Source of the DNA: Burkholderiaceae bacterium
Lineage (GTDB): Bacteria; Pseudomonadota; Gammaproteobacteria; Burkholderiales; Burkholderiaceae_B
DNA: 64,000 nt
Reading direction: 5' to 3'
Assembly: GCA_023653055.1 (NCBI GenBank)
Contig: JAMNXR010000007.1
Span: forward strand, 1 to 64,000
The position numbers and the translations under genes are program-made. Below, one piece after another: positions 1 to 9,458 of this stretch (the stretch's first letter is position 1; every line of letters begins with the position of its first letter). The notes under the pieces are model-generated. The model was given only the letters and a program-made list of their open reading frames with translations, searched no databases and had not been told where the DNA came from.

Positions 1-1
1 G

Positions 2-94
2 TCCCGAAGGGCATATGGGTTTAGGAACTTTGAGAATTACCGGCTAAGGGTCTTGGCCCATTGCGGTTGGAACGGCGTATTTTGCCGTGTTTGA
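2..94 (+). CDS. Transposase C-terminal fragment (cut by window edge)
   Basis: An open frame enters from the left edge and ends at a TGA. It encodes about 30 residues containing YGFRNFENYRLRVL, a signature of the C-terminal end of DDE transposases of the ISL3 group (IS204/IS1001/IS1096/IS1165). The catalytic residues would lie upstream, outside the window, so I cannot say whether the enzyme is intact. The gene points toward tRNA-Phe, which is convergent to it. The match is from memory of the motif, not from a search. Confidence 0.6.
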   Translation, partial: SRRAYGFRNFENYRLRVLAHCGWNGVFCRV

Positions 95-122
95 TGAGTA
101 CTGCTAATTTGATGAATACTGC
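90..122 (+). repeat. Two 15-base direct repeats at IS end
   Basis: TTTGATGAGTACTGC at 90-104 is repeated as TTTGATGAATACTGC at 108-122, with one mismatch and an 18-base period. The first copy contains the transposase stop codon. The pair lies just inside the presumed terminal inverted repeat and could be a subterminal transposase-binding site or a simple small duplication. Confidence 0.6.
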
Positions 123-203
123 CATCCCCCGTTAATGGGGTAGAGCCAACTATGTGACCGGTACAAACTGTAAACCATGTGTCCAGAACGGACCGTTTGT
201 ATT

Positions 204-279
204 TGGTGGCCCGGGGCGGAATCGAACCACCGACACAAGGATTTTCAATCCTCTGCTCTACCGACTGAGCTACCGGGCC
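204..279 (-). tRNA. tRNA-Phe (anticodon GAA)
   Basis: The reverse strand folds as a complete 76-base tRNA. The acceptor stem GGCCCGG pairs with CCGGGCC, the discriminator is A and CCA is encoded. The anticodon loop is UUGAAAA, giving GAA for phenylalanine, and the T arm has the GGUUCGAUUCC pattern. A TAATAT-like -10 element lies about 14 bases upstream on the reverse strand. An insertion-sequence end lies about 57 bases beyond its 3' end, but the tRNA itself is intact. Confidence 0.97.
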
Positions 280-320
280 AACTGAAGAGCGAAATATTAC
301 ACCAATTCAGACAAGCATGC

Positions 321-1301
321 TCAGTCGAGCTTTGTGCTGGTCCGTTTCAGGATGGCAGAATAAAAGTCACTTTCTTTGGCGAGCATCGTGCTGAGTTCTT
401 TGGGAGAGACGACCGTGACGTCCATTGCCTGACTTTCGATCTTCTTTTGAATATTGCCGTCTTTTTGAATCTCAGTCATGGCCCGGTTGAGCTTATCGAC
501 GATTGCGGGCGGTGTATTGGCGGGGGCAAACACGGCGGTCCAGGTGCGGATGCCAAAGTTTGGGACACCACCTTCTGCGACAGTCGGAATATTGTTTAAC
601 GCACTGCTGCGCTCAGGGCCGGTCGTCGCGATGAGCTTAATCCGTCCGTCTTTGACTTGCTCCATCATATTGCCGACAAGTGAGGTGATCATCACGTCGA
701 CGCGTCCGGCAACAAGATCATTCAGCGCAACGCCGGCACCCTTATAAGGGATATGAAGCATGTTGATGTTGGCCGCATCATTCAATGCCTCCGCGGCTAA
801 ATGCTGAGCGGAGCCGTTGCCTGAAGACGCAAAATTCACCTTGCCAGGGTTGGCTTTCGCATATTTGATTAGATCGCTAACATTGTTGACGCCGATATTG
901 CCGGCGACCAGTACACCCATCGATTGAGTCGTGGCCAACGAGACGGCTTGGAGGTCTTTCAGCACGTCATACGTGGGTTTTTTGTGAAGTAAAGGGGTAA
1001 TGACTGTTGCAGGTGTTCCCCAAAAGAGCGTGTAGCCATCGGGCGCTGCCTTGATGACCGAGTCCGTACCGATGAGTGTGCCAGCGCCCGCGCGGTTTTC
1101 TACCAATACGGGCTGTCCCAGCTTGGTGCCAAGTTCTTGTGCAAAAAGCCGCGCGACGATGTCGGTTGATCCACCTGGAGCGTACGCGACAATAATGCGA
1201 ATGGGTTTGTTGGGATAGTCAGTGTTTGCTGACACTTGCTGGGTAGCTAAAAAGGGCAAAAGCACTAGCGCTGCACGCGTAATTATTTTTTGAATGTTCA
1301 T
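321..1301 (-). CDS. Bug family tripartite tricarboxylate transporter receptor (TctC type)
   Basis: This is a periplasmic solute-binding protein of 326 residues with a Sec signal peptide of about 25 residues ending in VSA. The mature start YPNKPIRIIVAYAPGGSTD, the PVLVENRAGAG segment and the APDGYTL segment are the hallmarks of the Bug/TctC family, which is greatly expanded in Bordetella and relatives. The usual ligands are carboxylates, but the substrate cannot be read here. No tctA/tctB membrane genes are adjacent, so it is an orphan receptor. It is transcribed divergently from hemA. Confidence 0.93.
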   Translation of the reverse strand: MNIQKIITRAALVLLPFLATQQVSANTDYPNKPIRIIVAYAPGGSTDIVARLFAQELGTKLGQPVLVENRAGAGTLIGTDSVIKAAPDGYTLFWGTPATVITPLLHKKPTYDVLKDLQAVSLATTQSMGVLVAGNIGVNNVSDLIKYAKANPGKVNFASSGNGSAQHLAAEALNDAANINMLHIPYKGAGVALNDLVAGRVDVMITSLVGNMMEQVKDGRIKLIATTGPERSSALNNIPTVAEGGVPNFGIRTWTAVFAPANTPPAIVDKLNRAMTEIQKDGNIQKKIESQAMDVTVVSPKELSTMLAKESDFYSAILKRTSTKLD

Positions 1302-1382
1302 AGAGGTCTCCTATACGCTAGATTGTACGGAATCCAGGGCTCCGCAGTCTAGGCAAGGGCATTGCGCCAAAGAGGTGCTTTG

Positions 1383-1402
1383 CAGCCCTATAATGAGGGC
1401 TG
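1383..1402 (+). promoter_or_regulatory. hemA promoter -10 inside an inverted repeat
   Basis: A perfect TATAAT (1389-1394) lies about 40 bases before the hemA start and sits in the loop of a 6-base inverted repeat, CAGCCC / GGGCTG. A TTGCGC upstream is a poor -35 with 21-base spacing. The dyad could be an operator, but no regulator can be assigned. Confidence 0.45.
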
Positions 1403-1434
1403 TTACGTAGATCTAACAAAAAATTCCTTTATCT

Positions 1435-2709
1435 ATGTCGGTTAGCGTCCTTGCTCTCGGTTTGAATCACGTCTCGGCACCTGTTTCGGTGCGCGAGCGG
1501 GTGTCTATGCCTGAGGATTTAGTGCAGCCGGCATTAAACGCCTTGCGCCAAGCCTTTGGGGGCGCGGTCAAAGAAGCCGCTATTCTTTCCACCTGTAATC
1601 GCACGGAGCTTTATTGCGCGGCAGAACCGCACGTCGCGCAACAATTACCTGCATGGCTTGCAGACTTTAATCGGATTGAGGCTGGCGAGCTCGCCCCACA
1701 CGTGTATTTGCATGGACGAGATGATGCCGTGCGTCATGCGTTTCGCGTCGCAAGTGGCTTGGACTCTATGGTGTTAGGTGAACCCCAAATTTTGGGTCAG
1801 ATGAAAGATGCTGTGCGCGCCGCAAATGATGCGGGTGCCCTTGGTACGTTGCTTCACCAGCTCTTTCAGCGCACTTTTTCAGTGGCCAAAGAAGTCCGCT
1901 CCACCACGGCAATCGGTGCGCAATCTGTATCGATGGCAGCCGCTGCCGTGCGACTCGCTGAGCGCGTATTCGGTGAATTAACGACCTCCAAGGTACTCTT
2001 TATTGGTGCCGGCGAAATGATCGAGTTGTGCGCGACGCACTTTGCTGCGCGACAGCCCGGTGCCATTGTCGTCGCCAATCGCACGCTTGAGCGCGCGGAG
2101 TCCTTGGCCAATCGTTTCGCTGCAACCACGATGCGATTGGCGGATTTGCCTGATCGTTTAGCCGAATTCGACGTGGTGGTCTCCTGTACGGCTAGTACCT
2201 TGCCTTTATTGGGTCTAGGGATGGTCGAGCGCGCAACAAAACAACGTAAGCGTAAACCGATCGTGATGGTCGATTTGGCTGTGCCGCGCGATATCGAACC
2301 AGAGGTCGCGCAGCTTGATGATGTTTACCTTTACTCGGTGGACGATCTTGGCGCGGTCGTGCAAAGTGGCACCGAAGCAAGACGTTCTGCCGTCGTGCAG
2401 GCCGAAGCTATCATCGATACCCGTGTTAGAAACTTTATGCACTGGATGCAAGTTCGGGCCAATGTTCCAGTGATCCGTGATCTGCAAACAACCGCCCAGG
2501 CGGTTCAGGCCCAAGAACTAGATCGCGCCCGTCGGATGCTTGCGAAAGGTGAGTCTCCTGAGGCGGTACTCGAGCAGCTTGCCCATGGTTTGACCCAAAA
2601 ATATTTGCATGGCACGCTGGCTGCGCTCAACCATAGCGAAGAGTCGGAACGCCAGCAGCTGCTGGGCTGGCTGCCACGTATATTTCCGTCTGGATCCGAT
2701 CGGCGTTAG
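1435..2709 (+). CDS. hemA: Glutamyl-tRNA reductase
   Basis: This enzyme catalyses the NADPH-dependent reduction of glutamyl-tRNA(Glu) to glutamate-1-semialdehyde, the first committed step of C5-pathway haem synthesis in the cytoplasm. The 424 residues have the normal family length. The motif STCNRTELY places the nucleophilic cysteine at residue 54. [15 protein letters not shown] lies around 108-122 and the NADP-binding GAGEM around 191-195, followed by the C-terminal dimerisation helices. It is followed by prfA after 81 bases, the hemA-prfA-prmC order common in proteobacteria. hemE lies 16 kb away in the same window. Divergent from a Bug receptor gene. Confidence 0.97.
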   Translation: MSVSVLALGLNHVSAPVSVRERVSMPEDLVQPALNALRQAFGGAVKEAAILSTCNRTELYCAAEPHVAQQLPAWLADFNRIEAGELAPHVYLHGRDDAVRHAFRVASGLDSMVLGEPQILGQMKDAVRAANDAGALGTLLHQLFQRTFSVAKEVRSTTAIGAQSVSMAAAAVRLAERVFGELTTSKVLFIGAGEMIELCATHFAARQPGAIVVANRTLERAESLANRFAATTMRLADLPDRLAEFDVVVSCTASTLPLLGLGMVERATKQRKRKPIVMVDLAVPRDIEPEVAQLDDVYLYSVDDLGAVVQSGTEARRSAVVQAEAIIDTRVRNFMHWMQVRANVPVIRDLQTTAQAVQAQELDRARRMLAKGESPEAVLEQLAHGLTQKYLHGTLAALNHSEESERQQLLGWLPRIFPSGSDRR

Positions 2710-2790
2710 CGACTTTGCTGACTTGGCTCGCGGCATGCGGGTGATTAACCGTTCAAACTCCCCAAACTTTTTTAAAACAAGACTTTCCTC

Positions 2791-3873
2791 ATGAAACCAT
2801 CAATGCGCGCTCGCCTTGAGCACTTGTCCCGTCGCTTGGTCGAGGTGGACGCCTTGCTGGCTGAGCCAGATGCCGCAAACGATATGAATCAGTTTCGTAA
2901 GCTTTCGCGTGAGCGCGCCGAGCTTGAGCCTGTCGTTAAGGCATTCGAAGCCTTCGAGGGGGCGAATGCTGATCTGGCGGGTGCCAAGGAGATGCTGGAC
3001 GATCCCGAGATGAAAGCGATGGCGCTCGAGGAAATCGAGGCGTGCAAAGCGCGGATTGAAACACTCGGTGCTGATTTACAACTGCAGTTGTTGCCCAAAG
3101 ATCCAGATGACGGGCGTAGCGTCTTTCTTGAAATTCGCGCTGGCACAGGTGGGGACGAGAGTGCGCTGTTTTCAGGCGATTTGCTGAGAATGTATACGCG
3201 CTATGCCGAACAGCAAGGATGGAAAGTCGAACTGATGTCTGAAAGTCCGTCTGAGCTGGGTGGTTACAAGGAAGTGATTGTTCGCATTGACGGCGATGGT
3301 GCTTACGGACGACTTAAGTTTGAGTCCGGTGCACACCGCGTTCAGCGTGTGCCTGCAACCGAAGCGCAGGGTCGGATCCATACCTCCGCGTGTACCGTAG
3401 CGGTGATGCCTGAGGCCGATGCCGCGACCGATATTGTGATCAACCCCAGTGATTTGAGGATTGATACCTTTCGTGCCAGCGGCGCGGGTGGTCAGCACAT
3501 TAACAAGACAGACTCTGCCGTACGCATCACTCACTTACCCACAGGTTTGGTCGTGGAATGCCAGGACGATCGTTCTCAGCATCGCAACAAAGACAAAGCC
3601 ATGCAGGTGTTGGCTGCGCGTCTCAAAGACAAGGTGCAGCGCGAGCAGCATGACAAAGAAGCTGCACAGCGTAAAAGTTTGGTGGGCTCAGGTGATCGGT
3701 CCGAACGTATTCGCACGTATAACTTCCCGCAGGGTCGCTTGACGGACCATCGCATTAATCTGACGTTATACAAACTAGGTGCCATTGTGGAGGGTGATCT
3801 CAGTGAGGTGACGGGTGCCCTGATTGCTGAACATCAAGCGGAGTTACTCGCTGCACTTGGCGACGACGTCTGA
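2791..3873 (+). CDS. prfA: Peptide chain release factor 1
   Basis: This release factor recognises UAA and UAG stop codons and triggers peptide release on the ribosome. The 360-residue protein shows the tripeptide anticodon PAT (residues 188-190) expected for RF1 and the catalytic GGQ (233-235) in the [16 protein letters not shown] context. Its last base is shared with the first base of prmC, the methylase that modifies the GGQ glutamine, so the enzyme and its modifier are translationally linked. Confidence 0.98.
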   Translation: MKPSMRARLEHLSRRLVEVDALLAEPDAANDMNQFRKLSRERAELEPVVKAFEAFEGANADLAGAKEMLDDPEMKAMALEEIEACKARIETLGADLQLQLLPKDPDDGRSVFLEIRAGTGGDESALFSGDLLRMYTRYAEQQGWKVELMSESPSELGGYKEVIVRIDGDGAYGRLKFESGAHRVQRVPATEAQGRIHTSACTVAVMPEADAATDIVINPSDLRIDTFRASGAGGQHINKTDSAVRITHLPTGLVVECQDDRSQHRNKDKAMQVLAARLKDKVQREQHDKEAAQRKSLVGSGDRSERIRTYNFPQGRLTDHRINLTLYKLGAIVEGDLSEVTGALIAEHQAELLAALGDDV

Positions 3874-4688
3874 TGCAGACAGGACAATCTCTTTTGCAGT
3901 TGTGTGGCTTGCCTCGTCTCGAGGCTCGGATGCTGCTTGAGTGTGTCTTGCACAAGCCACGTGAGTGGTTGCTCGCACACGATACGGATCCAATAGCGCC
4001 AGAGGAGGCTGCAAAATTTCTGACACTTGCAGCGCAGCGTCGACAGGGCGTACCCATGGCACATCTGATCGGTTGGCGTGAGTTTATGGGCCATCGTTTT
4101 GAGGTGACGCCCGTGGTGTTGATTCCACGGCCTGAAACTGAGTTGTTGGTTGAGGTCGCCTTGGCATCTTTGGATGGATGTATGGCGCCCTCAGTGCTTG
4201 ATATGGGAACGGGAAGCGGCATTGTGGCGATCAGCCTGGCTTTGGCTCGCCCAGATGCAAGGGTGACGGCCACTGATCTAAGTGTGGAGGCGCTGAGCGT
4301 GGCCCAGCGAAACGCACAAGCGCTTACCGCTCACATTCAGTGGTGGCAAGGAAGCTGGTTTGAGGCCTTGCCGCAGGAGGGGCGATTTCAACTGATTGTG
4401 TCCAATCCTCCCTACATTGCTGCGCAAGACGCGCATTTGCAGCGGGGCGACTTGAGGTTTGAGCCTGCGCTGGCACTCACAGATGGTGCGGATGGCTTGT
4501 CAGCCCTTGCGCAAATCATCTCAGGGGCAGGCTTGCATCTCTTGCCCGGAGGATATCTCTGGCTCGAGCATGGTTATGATCAGGCCGAAGCCGTGGGTCT
4601 GATGCTTGAGCGCGCGGGGTTTACGACGGTACAAACCCACACCGATTTGGCGAATTTGCCACGTGTGACCGGCGGCGTGTGGAAATAG
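3873..4688 (+). CDS. prmC: Release factor glutamine N5-methyltransferase
   Basis: PrmC uses S-adenosylmethionine to methylate the GGQ glutamine of release factors 1 and 2. The 271-residue protein has an N-terminal helical substrate-binding domain, the SAM-binding loop LDMGTGSGIVAIS at about 109-121, and the NPPY motif (178-181) that grips the glutamine side chain. The start codon overlaps the prfA stop by one base, so the pair is almost certainly co-transcribed. Confidence 0.97.
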   Translation: MQTGQSLLQLCGLPRLEARMLLECVLHKPREWLLAHDTDPIAPEEAAKFLTLAAQRRQGVPMAHLIGWREFMGHRFEVTPVVLIPRPETELLVEVALASLDGCMAPSVLDMGTGSGIVAISLALARPDARVTATDLSVEALSVAQRNAQALTAHIQWWQGSWFEALPQEGRFQLIVSNPPYIAAQDAHLQRGDLRFEPALALTDGADGLSALAQIISGAGLHLLPGGYLWLEHGYDQAEAVGLMLERAGFTTVQTHTDLANLPRVTGGVWK

Positions 4689-4712
4689 GGTTTTTATCCC
4701 CTCGCCGCCTCC

Positions 4713-4718
4713 TATAAT
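4713..4718 (+). promoter_or_regulatory. Candidate -10 element for grxD-ubiX
   Basis: A perfect TATAAT lies 43 bases before the grxD start in the 72-base gap after prmC. No good -35 is visible at standard spacing, so this is only a candidate promoter. Confidence 0.35.
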
Positions 4719-4760
4719 ATGGTTTTAGCGTGACCTACATTTTTATCGATTAGGAATATC

Positions 4761-5087
4761 ATGAGCGACGTCCAGCAATTTATCCGTGACACCGTCACAA
4801 ACAATCCAGTTGTGTTGTTTATGAAAGGCACAGCCCAAGCGCCACAGTGTGGCTTTTCAGGCCGCGCAATCGAAATCCTCAAAAGCAACGGCGTCACCAA
4901 ACTCGTGACCGTCAACGTGCTCGAGGACGAAGAAGTCCGCAGCGGCATCAAGACTTTTTCACAGTGGCCAACGGTTCCCCAGTTGTATGTGGGTGGCGAA
5001 TTTATCGGCGGCTCTGACATTATGGGTGAGATGAACGCGAGCGGTGAGCTCAAGACCGCATTAGACCAGGCTGGCGCCACCGCGTGA
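4761..5087 (+). CDS. grxD: Monothiol glutaredoxin Grx4 type
   Basis: This is a small cytoplasmic protein of 108 residues that binds and delivers [2Fe-2S] clusters together with glutathione. The monothiol active site CGFS lies at residues 30-33, preceded by the conserved MKGTAQAPQ segment. PTVPQLYVGGEFIGGSDI is the glutathione-binding TVP and GG region. Length and motifs are typical of GrxD. Its stop overlaps the GTG start of ubiX, indicating co-translation. Confidence 0.96.
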   Translation: MSDVQQFIRDTVTNNPVVLFMKGTAQAPQCGFSGRAIEILKSNGVTKLVTVNVLEDEEVRSGIKTFSQWPTVPQLYVGGEFIGGSDIMGEMNASGELKTALDQAGATA

Positions 5088-5659
5088 GCAAGCGTCGGCT
5101 GGTGATTGGTATCACGGGAGCCACAGGCTCCCTGTATGCCGTGCGCATGCTTCAAACATTGCGTATGCATGCCCCCGATGTTGAAACGCATTTGGTGATT
5201 TCCGGCTCGGGTGTTTTAAATATCAAACACGAGTTGGATATCGGTCGGCATGAGGTGTATGCGCTTGCTGACAAGGTTCATAGCATTCGCGATGTCGGGG
5301 CGACTCTCGCGAGTGGCGCGTTTGAGACTGCAGGCATGATTGTGGTGCCTTGTTCGATGCGTACCTTGGCCGCTGTCGCCATGGGACTGTCCGACAATCT
5401 CATCACGCGCGCAGCGGATGTCACACTCAAGGAGCGTCGTCGTCTCGTGATGGTTGTACGAGAAACGCCGTTCAACTTGGCGCACTTGCGCAACATGACT
5501 TCGGTCACCGAGATGGGGGGCATCGTTTTTCCGCCGCTTCCAGCTTTTTATCACCGCCCCAAATCAATCGAAGAAATGATTGATCACACTGTGTCGCGTA
5601 TCCTCGAGCTAGTGGGAATCGACGTGAAGGGGCCAAAGTGGGAAGGTACGGGTGCCTGA
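5084..5659 (+). CDS. ubiX: Flavin prenyltransferase UbiX
   Basis: UbiX attaches a dimethylallyl group to FMN, making the prenylated flavin cofactor of the UbiD decarboxylase in ubiquinone synthesis. The 191-residue protein begins with a GTG that overlaps the grxD stop (GTGA). The FMN-binding GITGATGS lies at 9-16, and the conserved [11 protein letters not shown] and [12 protein letters not shown] segments follow. The last 51 bases overlap the 3' end of the convergent ttcA gene. No ubiD is in view. Confidence 0.95.
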   Translation: MSKRRLVIGITGATGSLYAVRMLQTLRMHAPDVETHLVISGSGVLNIKHELDIGRHEVYALADKVHSIRDVGATLASGAFETAGMIVVPCSMRTLAAVAMGLSDNLITRAADVTLKERRRLVMVVRETPFNLAHLRNMTSVTEMGGIVFPPLPAFYHRPKSIEEMIDHTVSRILELVGIDVKGPKWEGTGA

Positions 5660-6532
5660 GCTATTTTCGATCGCTTCGGCATCAGAAGGAATAGACACAG
5701 GATCAAACGCAGTATCTCCCAGAGGATTACTGCGCCCATCCGGCTTGAGTCCAACAAAATCAAACAGTTGTTGATCCATCAAGTGTGACGGCGTCACATT
5801 GGCGAGGGCTTTAAAAACATTCCAGGCACGTCCTGGAAATTTTTTGTCCCATTCCTGCAGCATGCGCGTGACTTCTTTGCGCTTGAGGTTTTCTTGAGCG
5901 CCGCACAAATCGCAGGGAATGATGGGAAACTGTTTCCAGTCTGCATAGGCGATCAAATCCGTTTCGGGCACATAGGCGAGAGGACGGATTACGGTATGGC
6001 GACCATCATCAGAGACGAGCTTGGGCGGCATAGCCTTTAGCTTTGCGCCATAAAACATATTTAAAAAAAATGTACCAAGAATGTCATCACGGTGATGGCC
6101 GAGAGCAATCTTTGTTGCACCAAGTTCTGTCGCGACGCGATACAAGTTGCCGCGCCTCAGTCGGGAGCAAAGTGAACACGTTGTTTTACCCTCGGGAATG
6201 AGTCGCTTGACGATCGAGTAGGTATCGCGCGTTTCAATGTGAAATGCTACGCCGAGCTTGGACAAATACGTGGGTAAGACCTCAGCGGGAAAGCCTGGCT
6301 GCATTTGATCAAGGTTGACGGCGACGATCTCAAAATCAATCGGTGCACGACTGCGTAATGTCATCAAAACATCCAGCATGCTGTAGGAGTCTTTACCTCC
6401 TGAGACGCAGACCATCACGCGATCGCCGTCTTCAATCATATTAAAGTCAGCAATCGCCCGACCTGTCTCGCGCATGACACGCTTGGACAGTTTGTTTTGT
6501 TCGAGACGCAGTCGCTCGAGGTCTGCCTGCAT
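5609..6532 (-). CDS. ttcA: tRNA 2-thiocytidine(32) synthetase TtcA
   Basis: TtcA is an ATP-dependent, iron-sulphur-cluster-containing enzyme that thiolates cytidine 32 in the anticodon loop of several tRNAs. The 307-residue protein has the PP-loop SGGKDS at 44-49 and the CSLC cysteines at 119 and 122 that ligate the cluster. A further CDLC pair lies at 207-210. It lies two bases after mnmH, another anticodon-loop modifier, in a three-gene minus-strand run. Its 3' end overlaps ubiX by 51 bases on the opposite strand. Confidence 0.96.
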   Translation of the reverse strand: MQADLERLRLEQNKLSKRVMRETGRAIADFNMIEDGDRVMVCVSGGKDSYSMLDVLMTLRSRAPIDFEIVAVNLDQMQPGFPAEVLPTYLSKLGVAFHIETRDTYSIVKRLIPEGKTTCSLCSRLRRGNLYRVATELGATKIALGHHRDDILGTFFLNMFYGAKLKAMPPKLVSDDGRHTVIRPLAYVPETDLIAYADWKQFPIIPCDLCGAQENLKRKEVTRMLQEWDKKFPGRAWNVFKALANVTPSHLMDQQLFDFVGLKPDGRSNPLGDTAFDPVSIPSDAEAIENSSGTRTFPLWPLHVDSH

Positions 6533-6534
6533 GA

Positions 6535-7635
6535 TTAATAGCCCTGTTGCTTGAGGTGACGGATCACAGTCTCGCGGTCACCAGAAAAAATAATACGGGA
6601 GGCTTTGTTCGCCCGTTGGTGTTCATACATCGGATCGTAGTACTCGGTTAGTAAGGGCCGAATCCAGTCACGGTGAGCCTCCAGCGCACCCGTGGCTTTT
6701 TGTACAGCAAGCGCCTCTAGCATGCGCTGGTTCAACCGTGCGTGACGTTCGCCGCCTAAGCGTTTGTAAAGATTTTGCAGGCTTTCCAATAGCCGTGCTG
6801 AAAAGGCCTCAAAGCCAGCCTCTGTGCCAAGTTTGCGCTCAAACTGTCCACCGAGATCTTCGACATAGTCATGCAAGATACGCTCGACCCGCGACTCAGT
6901 GGGTTCTTCAACCCAAACCACAGGACTCACTTGCATGATGTCACGTAAGGGAATGGGGAGGGCGCATTTGCCTATCAGGCGCGATTCATCCTCGAGCGCG
7001 ATATTGAGTTTGCCGGCGGCATGCAAACGCATGAACGCAATCGCCAAACTATTATCAAAATCAATTTGTACAGGTTGGTCGGTTGCGTGTTTACCAAAGC
7101 TCGAACCCCGATGGTGCGCAAGCTTTTCAAGATCGATCGTAGCATCCAGATGCTGGATGACCTCAGTTTTGCCGCAACCAGTAAATCCTGCGATCATCAC
7201 AAACTTAGAGGTTGCAATGGACTCAGTGAGTTTTTCAATTAAAAAACTGCGCATGGCCTTGTAGCCACCAATGATGCGCGGGTAGGGCAGACCGGCCTCT
7301 GCAAGCCACTGCTGAGAGATGCGGGAACGTAAACCGCCTCTAAAACAATACAGATAGCCTTCGGGGTGCGCCTGCGCAAACTTGACCCATTGTGCAACGC
7401 GTTGCGCTTTTATCTCTCCCGAGACAAGCGTGTGGCCCAGAATAATTGCTTTGTCTTGGCCCGCATTTTTGTATTTCAATCCGACAAGGTGACGCTCCTC
7501 ATCATTCATCAACGGAACATTGACTGACGCAGGAAACGCACCTTGAGCAAATTCGACAGGTGCACGGACATCGAGCAAGGGCGCTCCGCTCAGAAGAATA
7601 GAAGCAAAGTCTTCAGTATCTGGCCGTGTGCTCAT
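6535..7635 (-). CDS. mnmH: tRNA 2-selenouridine synthase MnmH (SelU)
   Basis: MnmH converts the 2-thiouridine at the tRNA wobble position to 2-selenouridine through a geranylated intermediate, using selenophosphate. The 366-residue protein has an N-terminal rhodanese domain with the catalytic cysteine C97 in CFRGGLRS and a C-terminal P-loop domain with GFTGCGKT at 150-157. Both motifs are intact. Its start overlaps the stop of the upstream M61 peptidase gene by four bases. The selenophosphate synthetase gene selD is not in this window. Confidence 0.95.
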   Translation of the reverse strand: MSTRPDTEDFASILLSGAPLLDVRAPVEFAQGAFPASVNVPLMNDEERHLVGLKYKNAGQDKAIILGHTLVSGEIKAQRVAQWVKFAQAHPEGYLYCFRGGLRSRISQQWLAEAGLPYPRIIGGYKAMRSFLIEKLTESIATSKFVMIAGFTGCGKTEVIQHLDATIDLEKLAHHRGSSFGKHATDQPVQIDFDNSLAIAFMRLHAAGKLNIALEDESRLIGKCALPIPLRDIMQVSPVVWVEEPTESRVERILHDYVEDLGGQFERKLGTEAGFEAFSARLLESLQNLYKRLGGERHARLNQRMLEALAVQKATGALEAHRDWIRPLLTEYYDPMYEHQRANKASRIIFSGDRETVIRHLKQQGY

Positions 7636-9422
7636 GGTTGACGCGTGTCCTCAAGGACGCAATCGACCTTTGGCGGTGCGGCAAGGGTAAGCTCAAAACA
7701 GCGTAACTCATCACGCCTAAAAACATGGACATTGATCTGTTGACCTGGCAGGTAACTTGTCAGGATTGAATCCAAGGTATTGGAGACGGCGTCCACCCGC
7801 ACGCCATCAATCGCGACGAGGAGGTCATGGGCTGAAAGACCAGCCGCATGTGCGGCGCCGCCTTCAAGCGCTGCAGCAATCATTACAGACTCGCCTTGTT
7901 TGCGCGTACGGATATCTAGGGAAGGGCGATTGTTCCCGAATTGCCATTCCAGGCGAATCCCCTGCGTCGCAAACAGCTGTTTGAGTGGCAGATCTTCACG
8001 TCCGTAAGCCCAGCGTTGAATTTCATCCGAGACATCGACGCCGGTCGCTTCGCGCACAAGTTGAGGAAAGCCTTTTTCTGACAGACCGACAGGATGGCCT
8101 TGATAAAAGTCACGACCATAACGCTCCCACAGCAAACGCATCACATCATCGAGACTATGCTGATGGTTTGTCGCGTGTCGAATCGTGAGGTCGAGCGCCA
8201 GAGCGACCAGCGAACCTTTTGTGTAGTAGCTAATAATTGCATTTGCTGCGTTTTCATCTTGCTTGTAATAGCGCGTCCATGCATCAAAAGAACTTTCCGC
8301 AACAGACTGTTTGTGACGCCCAGGCAAGCTCATGACAGAGGCGATTTGTTTGCCGAGTGTCTTAAGGTAAGTTGGACGATCAATCACGCCACTTCTAAGC
8401 AAAAACAAATCATCGTAATAAGACGTGAATCCTTCAAAAATCCAGAGCAAGCGTGTGTGACTTTCTGTATCAAGTCGATAGGGTGCAAAGACAGCAGGTT
8501 TGATGCGTTTGACATTCCATGTGTGAAAGTACTCATGACTGACCAGACCTAAAAAGGTTTGATAGCCCTCAGGCGCTTTGTCGTGTCCGATTGTCGGCAA
8601 GTCTTTGCGCGAGGCCATCAGGGCGGTGGAGGCACGGTGCTCCAAGCCGCCATAGGCATCTCCCGTCACCATGGTCATAAACACGTATTTGCTTGCGCTA
8701 TCGAGAAACGGTACGCGCGCAGTTTCCGGTTCAAAGAAACGAATTTGCGCTTCACAGATTTTTTTGACGTCCTGCGCAATGCGCTTGAGATCAATGTTGG
8801 GAATAAGCCCGGTAAAGACCATTTCGTGTTTGGCGCCGCAGGCATCAAATGTCATGACGTCTGGCGTGCCCATTTCCACAGGATGGTCAATCAGTGCGTC
8901 ATAGTTTTCAGCAAGGTATGTGCCAAAACCATTGCGCGAAATTTTTGCATTGGCGCGGACATCTTGGGGCAGGCTCGTAAAAACACGCCAGCGCGCAGGA
9001 CTTGGGGGCGGGAGTAGCGACAGACGGCAGGGATGATCTTCTTGGCCATGCACCTGAAAAAAGACGCTTGTGCCATTGAAAAAACAATGTGTTTCGTCGA
9101 CATGGGCGCCTCGTACGGACAAATCCCACGCGTAGATCATCGTTGTAATGGTGACGGGGGCTTGGCAGGGCGCAATACGCCAACGGTGGTTATCTAACTT
9201 GGTTATAGGGATCTCTTGATAGCCTGACTTCGCTGAGATCTGCTCGATATGGCGTGAAAAGTCTCGGATCAAATAGCTGCCCGGGATCCAGGCCGGCATA
9301 GAGATTATTTGCCCTTTGGGATCCGGTTCTGCAATGCGCAGAGTCGCGCGCAGGCGGTGTCCGGACAAATCAATGGGTTCTAGGCTGTAAAGTAGAGGTT
9401 TGCTTTTAAGTTTACGGTTCAT
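7632..9422 (-). CDS. M61 family metallopeptidase with PDZ domain
   Basis: This is a putative zinc aminopeptidase of the glycyl-aminopeptidase family. The 596-residue protein has an N-terminal beta-rich domain, the GGLEH motif at 258-262, the zinc-binding HEYFH at 296-300 with the family signature [10 protein letters not shown], and a C-terminal PDZ domain at about 490-575. No signal peptide is evident, which suggests the cytoplasm. It leads the M61-mnmH-ttcA run, and only 36 bases separate it from the divergent enoyl-CoA hydratase gene, so promoters must be compact or lie in coding DNA. Its physiological substrate is unknown. Confidence 0.92.
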   Translation of the reverse strand: MNRKLKSKPLLYSLEPIDLSGHRLRATLRIAEPDPKGQIISMPAWIPGSYLIRDFSRHIEQISAKSGYQEIPITKLDNHRWRIAPCQAPVTITTMIYAWDLSVRGAHVDETHCFFNGTSVFFQVHGQEDHPCRLSLLPPPSPARWRVFTSLPQDVRANAKISRNGFGTYLAENYDALIDHPVEMGTPDVMTFDACGAKHEMVFTGLIPNIDLKRIAQDVKKICEAQIRFFEPETARVPFLDSASKYVFMTMVTGDAYGGLEHRASTALMASRKDLPTIGHDKAPEGYQTFLGLVSHEYFHTWNVKRIKPAVFAPYRLDTESHTRLLWIFEGFTSYYDDLFLLRSGVIDRPTYLKTLGKQIASVMSLPGRHKQSVAESSFDAWTRYYKQDENAANAIISYYTKGSLVALALDLTIRHATNHQHSLDDVMRLLWERYGRDFYQGHPVGLSEKGFPQLVREATGVDVSDEIQRWAYGREDLPLKQLFATQGIRLEWQFGNNRPSLDIRTRKQGESVMIAAALEGGAAHAAGLSAHDLLVAIDGVRVDAVSNTLDSILTSYLPGQQINVHVFRRDELRCFELTLAAPPKVDCVLEDTRQP

Positions 9423-9458
9423 AGCCTCTATCTTATTTCACATTTTCAGGAAGACATC

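Larger units (their letters stand above)
1..147 (+). mobile_element. Right end of an insertion sequence, probable ISL3 family (left part outside window)
   Basis: The left edge carries the last codons of a transposase and then a short non-coding tail. The reverse complement of the outer end begins GGCTCTACCCC (reading inward from base 147), which resembles the GGCTCT/GGGTCT-type inverted-repeat tips of ISL3-family elements. Between the transposase stop and this tip lie two near-identical 15-base direct repeats. The next eight bases (AACTATGT, 148-155) would be the target duplication if the family follows its usual 8-base rule, but the other copy is outside the window. The family call is inference from the protein tail and the tip sequence. 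Confidence 0.6.

Noticed and set aside
90-122. Short CRISPR-like repeats
   Set aside because: Only two copies with a three-base spacer, inside an insertion-sequence end.
162-203. Terminator of tRNA-Phe
   Set aside because: A small GTCC/GGAC hairpin lies beyond the tRNA 3' end on the minus strand, but no T-run follows and the stem is only four pairs.
8094-9017. Two 152-codon plus-strand frames
   Set aside because: Antisense to the M61 peptidase with its zinc motif; no motif or ribosome-binding site of their own.
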